From positions 1 to 20,648 of the forward strand of contig JBQTIM010000200.1 in NCBI GenBank assembly GCA_052388135.1: 20,648 nt of DNA, written 5' to 3'. Below are positions 15,025 to 20,648 of this stretch, piece after piece. Below the pieces are notes generated by a model. The model was not told the DNA's origin. It ran no database searches and worked only from the letters and a program-made list of their open reading frames with translations. The translations under genes and the position numbers were made by a program. How positions within the stretch are numbered: position 1 is the stretch's first letter; each line of letters starts with the position of its first letter. Source of the stretch: JBQTIM01 sp052388135. Lineage in GTDB: Bacteria; Elusimicrobiota; Elusimicrobia; FEN-1173.

Positions 15025-15067
15025 GACCGGCCTCCTTAATAAACCAAATAAGTCAAACTTGCCTTTC

Positions 15068-15084
15068 CGATTTTTCCAAAATCG
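15068..15084. promoter_or_regulatory. Perfect inverted repeat CGATTTT-TCC-AAAATCG
   Basis: A 7-bp perfect palindrome with a 3-bp centre lies between the divergent response-regulator and malQ genes, on top of the candidate -10 of the regulator. The AT-rich core stands out in GC-rich surroundings. It could be an operator, possibly autoregulatory; it has no terminator context. Confidence 0.42.
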
Positions 15085-15098
15085 CGGGCAAATGTCAA
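15070..15098 (-). promoter_or_regulatory. Candidate promoter of the OmpR-type regulator
   Basis: On the minus strand a perfect -35, TTGACA (15098-15093), is followed after 17 nt by AAAAAT (15075-15070), a four-of-six -10. The predicted leader is about 40 nt and carries the AAGGAGG SD. Confidence 0.45.
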
Positions 15099-15154
15099 GG
15101 AGCGCGCGCCGCCGCCGCCGTTCGCCGGCCGCGCGCTTGCCCCGCCGCTTTTTG

Positions 15155-15160
15155 TAGAAT
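15155..15160 (+). promoter_or_regulatory. Candidate -10 box (TAGAAT) of malQ
   Basis: CTTTTTGTAGAATAGCGG lies directly before malQ. TAGAAT ends six nucleotides before the ATG, so a transcript would start at or near the first codon. No SD is present. The TTTTG-TAGAATAG context resembles that of hisG. Confidence 0.5.
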
Positions 15161-15166
15161 AGCGGA

Positions 15167-16669
15167 ATGGCCCAGCGCGCCAGCGGCGTCCTGCTTCATC
15201 CCACTTCCCTTCCCGGGCCCTACGGGATCGGAGACCTGGGCCCCGCCGCCGAGGAGTTCGGCTCCTTCCTCGCCGACTCGGGACAAACCTATTGGCAAAT
15301 CCTGCCGCTGGGCCCCACCGGTTTGGGAAATTCCCCCTACTCCTCTTACTCGGCCTTCGCCGGCAACCCGCTTTTGATTTCCCCCCAGCGGCTGGCGGAA
15401 GAAGGCCTGCTGGACCGCGCGCCCGAGCCGCCGCCTTTTCCGGCGGACGCCGTGGATTACGAGAGCGTCCGCGCGTTCAAGGAAAAAATCCTCCGCGACT
15501 CCTTCCATCGCTTCGCCCGCGCGGGCGGCGCCATGAAGGACGACTACGGCCGGTTCCTCTCCGAACAGGAAAGCTGGCTGAAGGATTACGCCCTCTTCAG
15601 CGCCCTCAAGGCGGCCCGCCGCGGCGCGCCTTGGACGGATTGGGAGCCGGAGCTGGCGCGCGCGGAACCGGCGGCGCTGGCGTCGTGGGCGGACAAGCTG
15701 GCCGAGGAGCTGGATTACCAGCGCTACATCCAATTCCTTTTCTTCCGTCAGTGGGGACGCCTGAAAAACTTTTGCCGCGCCAAGGGACTTTTGTTTTTGG
15801 GCGACGTGCCCATCTACGTGGCCCACGACAGCGCCGACGTTTGGATGAACCAGTCCCTCTTCCAGCTGGAGGCCGACGGCCGGCCGCGGTTGGTGGCCGG
15901 CGTGCCGCCCGATTATTTCAGCGCCACCGGCCAGCGTTGGGGCAACCCCGTCTACGATTGGGAGGCCTCGGCCCGCACCCGCTACGACTGGTGGACCGCG
16001 CGGTTCCGGCAGTGCCTGAGCCTGGTGGACATGGTCCGCCTGGATCATTTCCTGGGCTTCCACGCCTATTGGGAAATTCCCGCCGCCGAACCCAACGCCG
16101 TGAAGGGCCGCTGGACGCCGGGCCCCGGCCGCCGCTTCTTCGATGCCATGAAGCGCAAGCTGGGCGGCCTGCCCTTCGTGGCCGAAAACCTGGGCGCCGT
16201 CACGCCGGAGGCCGAGGACTTGAGGAAGCGCTGCGGGCTGCCCGGCATGTCCATCCTGGAGTTTTCCTTCTCGCCGGATTACCCGCCTTCCCACCCCTAC
16301 AACCATCCCGCCGACACCTTCGTCTACACGGGCACCCACGACAACGACACGGTGCAGGGCTGGCTGCGCGATCCCGCCGTGACCGACAAGGAAAAACAGT
16401 TCGCCATGAAGTACACGGCGGCCGCTCCCGACGACCTCCATTGGGCGTTCATCCGCCTGGGACATTCCCTGCCGGCCCAGGCCAGCGTCGTGCCCGTGCA
16501 GGACCTTTTGGGCAAGGGGTCCGAGGCGCGCATGAACTATCCCGGCAAGACCGAGGGCAATTGGCGCTGGCGGTTCCGCTGGGAGGAGCTGACTCCCGAC
16601 ATTCGCATCCGCTTCGGCGAGCTCACTTGGATTTACGGTCGGACGAGAGCAAAGGATGAAACGGCGTGA
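15167..16669 (+). CDS. malQ: 4-alpha-glucanotransferase (amylomaltase, GH77)
   Basis: This 500-residue enzyme moves maltodextrin segments between alpha-1,4-glucans in glycogen or maltose metabolism. Length and numbering match Thermus amylomaltase: nucleophile Asp293 (VRLDHFLGF), acid/base Glu340 (VAENLG) and the conserved Asp of GTHDND (389-394). The N-terminal GVLLHPTSLPGPYGIGDLG (7-25) is the usual GH77 opening. No signal peptide is present, so it is cytoplasmic. No glycogen or maltose genes adjoin it; the neighbour upstream is a divergent response regulator. The start lacks an SD and has TAGAAT six bases before it. The stop codon is embedded in a heptamer repeat. Confidence 0.96.
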   Translation: MAQRASGVLLHPTSLPGPYGIGDLGPAAEEFGSFLADSGQTYWQILPLGPTGLGNSPYSSYSAFAGNPLLISPQRLAEEGLLDRAPEPPPFPADAVDYESVRAFKEKILRDSFHRFARAGGAMKDDYGRFLSEQESWLKDYALFSALKAARRGAPWTDWEPELARAEPAALASWADKLAEELDYQRYIQFLFFRQWGRLKNFCRAKGLLFLGDVPIYVAHDSADVWMNQSLFQLEADGRPRLVAGVPPDYFSATGQRWGNPVYDWEASARTRYDWWTARFRQCLSLVDMVRLDHFLGFHAYWEIPAAEPNAVKGRWTPGPGRRFFDAMKRKLGGLPFVAENLGAVTPEAEDLRKRCGLPGMSILEFSFSPDYPPSHPYNHPADTFVYTGTHDNDTVQGWLRDPAVTDKEKQFAMKYTAAAPDDLHWAFIRLGHSLPAQASVVPVQDLLGKGSEARMNYPGKTEGNWRWRFRWEELTPDIRIRFGELTWIYGRTRAKDETA

Positions 16670-16693
16670 ATAGTGAATCGTGAACAGTGAATC
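16666..16693 (+). repeat. Tandem degenerate heptamer repeat, four units
   Basis: Four contiguous 7-bp units read GTGAATA, GTGAATC, GTGAACA and GTGAATC. The first unit contains the malQ TGA stop (16667-16669). The run is AT-rich relative to its surroundings. Such GTGAAYM-type heptamer runs resemble short tandem heptamer families known from other bacteria; the function is unknown. Confidence 0.75.
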
Positions 16694-16759
16694 GGAAGTC
16701 AAAAGCCGGGCAGGCGCGGATGTCGTTCATCATCGTTCGCGGCTCATGCCTGCCACCCT

Positions 16760-16787
16760 TTGAACTTTCGGCGTGAACTTATAGAAT
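16760..16787 (+). promoter_or_regulatory. Candidate promoter of purE-purK, leaderless geometry
   Basis: TTGAAC (16760-16765), a 16-nt spacer and TAGAAT (16782-16787) precede purE. The -10 ends seven nucleotides before the ATG at 16795, placing the expected transcription start on or beside it. There is no SD. An ATG overlapping the -10 itself (16786) is in frame but would not be in the transcript. Confidence 0.6.
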
Positions 16788-16794
16788 GCTCCCA

Positions 16795-17292
16795 ATGAAA
16801 ACCCGCAAGGCCCGGCCCGCGGTGGCGGTCATCATGGGCAGCGCGTCCGACTGGAAGACCATGCGCCACGCTTCCCGGACTTTGGACGATTTCGGCATTC
16901 CCCACGAGCGGCGCGTGGTGTCCGCCCACCGCACGCCGGAGTGGATGTCCCGCTTCGCCTCCGAGGCCGAGGCCCGCGGCGTCAAGGTCATCATCGCCGG
17001 GGCCGGCGGCGCCGCCCACCTGCCGGGCATGACGGCCGCCCACACGGTCCTGCCGGTGCTCGGCGTGCCCGTGGAGAGCCGCGCGCTGAAAGGTTTGGAT
17101 TCCCTCCTCTCCATCGCCCAGATGCCCGCCGGCGTGCCCGTGGGGACGCTGGCCGTGGGCCGCGCCGGCGCCGTGAACGCCGCCCTCCTGGCGGCGGCCG
17201 TCCTCGCCCTCTCCGACCGCGCGCTCCTGGAAAAGCTCCGCCGTTTCCGCCGCCGGCAGACCCGCACCGTCCTGAAAGCCAAGCTTCCGTGA
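16795..17292 (+). CDS. purE: N5-carboxyaminoimidazole ribonucleotide mutase (class I PurE)
   Basis: This 165-residue class I PurE converts N5-CAIR to CAIR in purine synthesis. The active-site loop GSASDWKTM (15-23), His45 in SAHRTPEWM (43-51) and GAGGAAHLPGMTAAHT (69-84) are all intact. I start it at ATG 16795 rather than the in-frame ATG at 16786 because the latter overlaps the -10 box; MKTRKARPAVAVIMGS is a normal PurE start. Its TGA overlaps the purK GTG by sharing GTGA. Pairing with PurK indicates the bacterial two-step route through N5-CAIR rather than direct carboxylation. Confidence 0.95.
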   Translation: MKTRKARPAVAVIMGSASDWKTMRHASRTLDDFGIPHERRVVSAHRTPEWMSRFASEAEARGVKVIIAGAGGAAHLPGMTAAHTVLPVLGVPVESRALKGLDSLLSIAQMPAGVPVGTLAVGRAGAVNAALLAAAVLALSDRALLEKLRRFRRRQTRTVLKAKLP

Positions 17293-18434
17293 CGAAACCC
17301 ATCCTCCCCGGCGCCCGCGTGGGCGTCCTGGGCGGCGGCCAGTTGGGCCGCATGTTCGCCCTGGCGGCGCGCCGCATGGGCTACCGCGTCCACACCTTGT
17401 CGCCGGAGACGGACACGCCCGCCGGCCAGGTGGCCGACGTGGAGGTGACCGCCGCCTACGACGACCTGGACGCCGTGCGAAATTTCGCCCGCGGCGTGGA
17501 CGCCGTCACCTTCGAGTTCGAGAACGTCCCCGCGGCGGCGGCCCAGGAGGCCGCCCGCCACGCGCCCGTGCGGCCGGCGGGCTCCGTGCTCCACGTCGCC
17601 CAGCACCGCCTGCGGGAAAAAACCTTTCTGTCGGAAGCGGGTTTCCCCGTCACGCCTTTCCGCGCCGTGCGGTCCAAGGAAGACCTGCTGGCGGGCCTCA
17701 AGGCTTTGGGGACGCCCTGCGTGCTGAAAACCGCCGGGTTCGGCTACGACGGCAAAGGCCAGACGAAGATCCAGTCCGCCGCCGAAGCCGACGCCGCCTT
17801 CGCGGCCCTGGCCGGCGCCGAGGGAATCCTGGAGGCCTTCGTCCCATTCGAGAAAGAAATGTCCGTGGTGGCGGCCCGCGGCGCCGACGGCTCCTTCGCC
17901 GCCTACGCGCCCATCGAGAACGCCCACCGGCGGCACATCCTCGACGTTTCCGTCATGCCCGCATCCATTTCTCCGCGGCTGGCCAAGGAGGCCGTGGACG
18001 TGGCGCGCGCCCTCTTCGACAAGCTGGAGCTGGTCGGCCTCACATGCATTGAATTTTTCGTCACGGGCAAGGAAGGATTGCTCATCAACGAGCTGGCGCC
18101 GCGCCCCCACAACTCCGGGCACCTGACCCTCGACGCCTGCGACGCGGGCCAGTTCGAGCAGCAGCTTCGGGCGGTCTGCGGCCTGCCCCTGGGATCCACC
18201 GCGGCCGCGGCGCCCGCCGCCATGGCCAACCTGCTGGGCGACCTTTGGGAGAGCGGCGAGCCGGACTGGGGCCGCGCCCTCACCGTGCCCGGAGCGCGCC
18301 TGCATCTTTACGGAAAAGCCGACGCCCGGCCCGGCCGCAAGATGGGACACATCACCGCCTTGGCGCCCACCGCGGAAGAAGCCCGGCGGCGCGTCCTGGC
18401 CGCCCGCGACGCCCTCTCTTCCCCCAAAAAATAA
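17289..18434 (+). CDS. purK: N5-carboxyaminoimidazole ribonucleotide synthase (PurK, ATP-grasp)
   Basis: This 381-residue PurK makes N5-CAIR from AIR, bicarbonate and ATP. It begins with the nucleotide-fold GVLGGGQLGRM (12-22) and includes FEFENVP, then the ATP-grasp block TAGFGYDGKGQ. The diagnostic C-terminal run APRPHNSGHLTLDAC is followed by QFEQQLRAVCGLPLG. The start is GTG at 17289, in a 4-bp GTGA overlap with the purE stop, so translation is coupled. No separate SD is visible. The gene ends just before an inverted repeat shared with the convergent receiver gene. Confidence 0.95.
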   Translation: MTKPILPGARVGVLGGGQLGRMFALAARRMGYRVHTLSPETDTPAGQVADVEVTAAYDDLDAVRNFARGVDAVTFEFENVPAAAAQEAARHAPVRPAGSVLHVAQHRLREKTFLSEAGFPVTPFRAVRSKEDLLAGLKALGTPCVLKTAGFGYDGKGQTKIQSAAEADAAFAALAGAEGILEAFVPFEKEMSVVAARGADGSFAAYAPIENAHRRHILDVSVMPASISPRLAKEAVDVARALFDKLELVGLTCIEFFVTGKEGLLINELAPRPHNSGHLTLDACDAGQFEQQLRAVCGLPLGSTAAAAPAAMANLLGDLWESGEPDWGRALTVPGARLHLYGKADARPGRKMGHITALAPTAEEARRRVLAARDALSSPKK

Positions 18435-18439
18435 TCCCG

Positions 18440-18456
18440 CGGGCGGTTCCCGCCCG
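18440..18456. terminator. Probable bidirectional terminator between purK and the receiver gene
   Basis: A 7-bp perfect GC stem with a 3-nt loop, CGGGCGG-TTC-CCGCCCG, lies six bases after the purK stop. On the minus strand it is followed, after a few bases, by a run of six T (18430-18425 region). On the plus strand there is no T-run. Its place between convergent genes supports the role. Confidence 0.5.
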
Positions 18457-18499
18457 ATATGGAAAGGCCCCGCCCTCGGAGCGAACCGGAGAAAAGCGT

Positions 18500-18877
18500 C
18501 TAGGCCGTGAGAACCTCCTCCAATTTCGCCCGCAGTTCCCGCCGGCCCATGGGTTTGGCCAAATAAGCCGTGCCGCCCGCGTTGAGGTTTTCAATGAAAT
18601 CCTCGTCGCCGGAGCAGGCGGTTAAAAAAAGAACCGGCACCGACGACAACCGCCGGTCCGCCCGTATGCGCCGGCAAAGGCTGAACCCGTCGGCCCCAGG
18701 CATGCGCACGTCCAGGAGAATGACATCGGGCTCCAGATCGGCCAATTCGTCCAGGCCGGGCGGGCTGGAAAAGCAGATGATTTCGTACTTGGGGGACAGC
18801 CACTCGTTAATAATGGCGAGCAGATCAACTTCGTCATCCACGGCCACGACGCGCAACCGGTCATTCGCTGTTTTCAC
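18500..18877 (-). CDS. Stand-alone receiver-domain response regulator
   Basis: This 125-residue CheY-like protein has a single receiver domain: acidic pair Asp14/Asp15, phospho-acceptor Asp56 (ILLDVRMPG), Thr86 (FLTACSG) and Lys108 (LAKPMG). There is no output domain, so it must act by protein contact or as a phosphate carrier. The start is GTG (18877-18875), with a GGGGGGAG stretch four bases before it. It is transcribed away from the hybrid kinase gene, with which it shares a compact divergent control region, and it is a likely partner of that kinase. Confidence 0.92.
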   Translation of the reverse strand: MKTANDRLRVVAVDDEVDLLAIINEWLSPKYEIICFSSPPGLDELADLEPDVILLDVRMPGADGFSLCRRIRADRRLSSVPVLFLTACSGDEDFIENLNAGGTAYLAKPMGRRELRAKLEEVLTA

Positions 18878-18921
18878 GAGTCTCCCCCCATTTTCCGACG
18901 ATAACCGAGCCTTTCCCTTCT

Positions 18922-18950
18922 CTTATAAGCCCGCGCAGGCAGTATGTCAA
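18922..18950 (-). promoter_or_regulatory. Near-consensus sigma-70 promoter of the receiver gene
   Basis: On the minus strand a perfect TTGACA (18950-18945), a 17-nt spacer and TATAAG (18927-18922, five of six) predict a start near 18915 and a leader of about 38 nt. Confidence 0.72.
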
Positions 18951-18957
18951 GAGTTTT

Positions 18958-18972
18958 GTAAAAAACCTTTAC
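18958..18972. promoter_or_regulatory. Inverted repeat GTAAA-N5-TTTAC, copy 1
   Basis: The 15-bp site GTAAAAAACCTTTAC sits between the two divergent -35 elements, two bases before the plus-strand -35 and seven bases from the minus-strand -35. This is a usual place for an activator or dual regulator. The same arms and spacing recur 65 bp downstream. Confidence 0.5.
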
Positions 18973-18974
18973 GG

Positions 18975-19003
18975 TTGAAATTGCCTTGTTTTGAGGGTAT
19001 ACT
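18975..19003 (+). promoter_or_regulatory. Near-consensus sigma-70 promoter of the hybrid kinase
   Basis: TTGAAA (18975-18980), a 17-nt spacer and TATACT (18998-19003) match sigma-70 consensus at five of six positions in each hexamer. The start is expected near 19010, giving a leader of about 70 nt. Confidence 0.7.
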
Positions 19004-19021
19004 TTCAGCAGGATAAGAGTC

Positions 19022-19038
19022 CGTAAAATCAATTTACG
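19022..19038. promoter_or_regulatory. Inverted repeat CGTAAA-N5-TTTACG, copy 2
   Basis: This is a perfect 6-bp-arm repeat with a 5-nt centre (ATCAA), in the expected 5' leader of the kinase mRNA. Its inner GTAAA-N5-TTTAC equals copy 1 at 18958-18972. The centre-to-centre distance of 65 bp is close to six helical turns. Confidence 0.5.
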
Positions 19039-19079
19039 CCGGGATCAGGACGTTACGTCAAGCGCGCAAGGGGGAACGC

Positions 19080-20648
19080 GTGAGGCCGACGATTCATGTC
19101 CTCATTGTGGAGGATTCAGAGGACGACGCCCGCTGGCTGACGCAAGAGCTGAGCCGCGGCTACGATCCCGTTTGCGAAAGGGTGGATTCCAAAACCGCCC
19201 TGGAGAGAGCGCTGGACCGCCGGCCGTGGGACTTGGTGTTGTCCGATTATTTCCTTCCCGGCTTCGGCGGCCTGGAAGCCCTCAAGCTGGTCCTCGATAA
19301 GACTCCGGACATCCCCTTCATCCTCGTGTCGGGCAAAGCGGGCGCGGACACCGCCGTCGAAGCCATGACGGCCGGGGCCCACGACTACGTCCTCAAGCAC
19401 CAATTGGCGCGCCTGCTGCCGGCGGTGGAACGCTGCTTGAAAGAGGCGGAGATCCGGCGCGCCAAGCGGGAGGCCGAAGATGTGTTGCGCCGCGGCCAGG
19501 AAAACCTCCGCCGCGCCAACGAAGAGCTGGAAGGCCTCGTCCGCGAACGGACCGCCAAGTTGTCCGAGGCCAACGAAAGGCTCAGCGGCGAGATCATCGG
19601 CCGCATGCGCGCGCAGGCTCAGCGCGACCTTTTCTTCTCCCTCACCCACGACCTATTGGCCGTGGGCGGCTTCGACGGGTCCATCAAGCAAGTCAACCCG
19701 GCCTGGCGCAAGACTTTGGGCTACTCCCCCAAGGACCTGCTGGGCAAACCCTTCCTGCAAGTGGTGCATCCCGAAGACAAAGCCGGAGTGGAAGAGGAAT
19801 TGGAGCGGCTGGCCCAAGGGCGCGAAACCGTGGCCTACGAGGTCCGGCTGCTCACGGCCGACGGCTCGTATCGCTGGACGTCCTGGAACGTGACGCCTTT
19901 CCCGTCGGAAGGCATTTTGGTGGGCGTGGGGCGCGACATCACGGACCGCCGCGCGGCCGAGGACGCCCGCTCGCGGCTGGCGGCCATCGTGGAATCCTCC
20001 GCCGACGCCGTCATCGCGCAGACGCTGGACGGCGCCGTCTGCAACTGGAACGTGAGCGCACAGCTCATGTACGGCCACACCTTGTCGGAGGCCCTGGGGC
20101 GGCGCGCGGTGGATCTTCTTTCGCCGGAGAACCCCTGGGAACTTTCCCACCTCCTGGAGCGGGTCAAGCGCGGGGAGCTGGTCCGCCACCAGGAAGCCGT
20201 CCACCTCCGCAAGGACGGCTCCCGCATGGACGTTTCTCTTTCCCTCTCCCCCCTGCGGGACCGCGCCGGACGCATCATCGGCGCCGCCATGATCAGCCGC
20301 GACGTCACCGAGCACAAGCGCCTGCGGGAGGCCGCGCTCCACGCCGAGCGCCTCGCCATCATGGGCCAAATGGCCGCCGGCGTGGCCCACGAGATCAAGA
20401 CGCCCATGACCGTCATCCTCGGCTTCACCGAGGTGCTGGCGGAGGAGGCGAAAAAAACGGGCGCCTCAACGGAACGGCTGGACATCATCGCCAAACAGGT
20501 GCGCCGCTGCGCCGGGCTGGTGAACAACCTGCTGGACTTCTCGCGAAAAGGAACCGCGGCCACGGAGGATTTCGATTTGAACGAAGCCGCGCGCAACGCC
20601 CTGGCCCTCATCCATCCTCTGGCCCAGGGCCGGAACATTTCCGTCGCC
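19080..20648 (+). CDS. Hybrid sensor histidine kinase REC-PAS-PAS-HisKA (3' end beyond window)
   Basis: An open frame of 523 codons runs off the window, so the catalytic ATPase domain is not seen. The receiver domain (1-120) has Glu11/Asp12, phospho-acceptor Asp56 (LVLSDYFLPG), Ser84 and Lys106. A helical linker (about 120-180) leads to PAS 1 (about 184-297; DGSIKQVNPAWRKTLGY) and PAS 2 (about 299-422; DGAVCNWNVSAQLMYG). The dimerisation/phosphotransfer helix has the H-box GVAHEIKTPMTVILGF with His437. No membrane helix is present, so it is a cytoplasmic sensor that itself receives a phosphoryl signal. The start is GTG after AAGGGGG. It is divergent from a stand-alone receiver gene. Confidence 0.93.
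   Translation, partial: MRPTIHVLIVEDSEDDARWLTQELSRGYDPVCERVDSKTALERALDRRPWDLVLSDYFLPGFGGLEALKLVLDKTPDIPFILVSGKAGADTAVEAMTAGAHDYVLKHQLARLLPAVERCLKEAEIRRAKREAEDVLRRGQENLRRANEELEGLVRERTAKLSEANERLSGEIIGRMRAQAQRDLFFSLTHDLLAVGGFDGSIKQVNPAWRKTLGYSPKDLLGKPFLQVVHPEDKAGVEEELERLAQGRETVAYEVRLLTADGSYRWTSWNVTPFPSEGILVGVGRDITDRRAAEDARSRLAAIVESSADAVIAQTLDGAVCNWNVSAQLMYGHTLSEALGRRAVDLLSPENPWELSHLLERVKRGELVRHQEAVHLRKDGSRMDVSLSLSPLRDRAGRIIGAAMISRDVTEHKRLREAALHAERLAIMGQMAAGVAHEIKTPMTVILGFTEVLAEEAKKTGASTERLDIIAKQVRRCAGLVNNLLDFSRKGTAATEDFDLNEAARNALALIHPLAQGRNISVA

Noticed and set aside
15095..16702. 535-codon minus-strand open frame opposite malQ
   Set aside because: malQ has all GH77 catalytic residues. The antisense product starts inside the heptamer repeat and looks like shadow sequence.
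16709..16754. Inverted repeat GGCAGGC/GCCTGCC between malQ and purE
   Set aside because: The loop is 32 nt with no T-run, and there is no second copy, so it may be chance.
16786..16788. Upstream in-frame ATG of purE
   Set aside because: It overlaps the TAGAAT box (16782-16787), so it would not be transcribed from that promoter, and it adds only three residues not typical of PurE.
1..20648. CRISPR, tRNA, rRNA, insertion sequence, integrase or prophage content
   Set aside because: Reading both strands I found no repeat-spacer array, cloverleaf, transposase or phage gene. A covariance-model scan would be needed to exclude small RNAs.

Overview
This is an ordinary-looking chromosomal stretch of a GC-rich, gene-dense, diderm (Gram-negative-type) bacterium. 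The diderm call rests on an adjacent TamA-like outer-membrane Omp85 protein and a TamB-like protein. I cannot assign a phylum from the sequence alone. Elusimicrobiota or another deep-branching diderm lineage is a guess; nothing here is a decisive marker. I see no tRNA, rRNA, CRISPR array, insertion sequence, integrase or prophage gene. The longest gene-free stretches are about 240 bp (10854-11091) and 200 bp (18878-19079), and both look regulatory.

Layout. 88-2865 (minus): a two-gene unit of small paralogous membrane proteins, then hisG, then a polytopic GT-C/DUF2142-like protein whose ATG lies one base after the hisG stop. 2932-4732 (plus): a HemQ/chlorite-dismutase-family protein and an MDR oxidoreductase. 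4721-10853 (minus): a four-TM membrane protein and an Fe/Mn superoxide dismutase, then tamA-tamB. 11092-12478 (minus): moaE, an EVE-domain protein and a Bcp-type peroxiredoxin, tightly packed. 12538-14244 (minus): nadA, a DsrE-like protein and a membrane coiled-coil protein. 14338-15024 (minus): an OmpR-type response regulator. 15167-18434 (plus): malQ, then purE-purK with overlapping stop and start. 18500-18877 (minus): a stand-alone receiver protein. 19080-end (plus): a REC-PAS-PAS-HisKA hybrid kinase cut by the window edge.

How the genes fit together. SOD, Bcp and possibly the DsrE-like protein point to redox defence. TamA-TamB is an envelope-biogenesis pair. HisG, NadA, PurE, PurK and MoaE are cofactor, nucleotide or amino-acid biosynthesis enzymes separated from the rest of their pathways. 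The receiver-only protein and the hybrid kinase share a divergent control region and probably signal together.

Most notable signals. (1) hisG, nadA, malQ and purE each have a TAGAAT or TATAAT box 5-10 nt before the ATG and no Shine-Dalgarno, suggesting leaderless or near-leaderless mRNAs, whereas most other genes have strong SDs. (2) tamB seems to begin at an ATC codon behind a strong SD. (3) The receiver/kinase intergenic region has two back-to-back near-consensus promoters and two copies of GTAAA-N5-TTTAC, 65 bp apart. (4) Two adjacent small membrane proteins are tandem paralogs, both with TTG starts. (5) A four-unit heptamer repeat begins at the malQ stop codon. I did not find a convincing wholly new multi-gene system.
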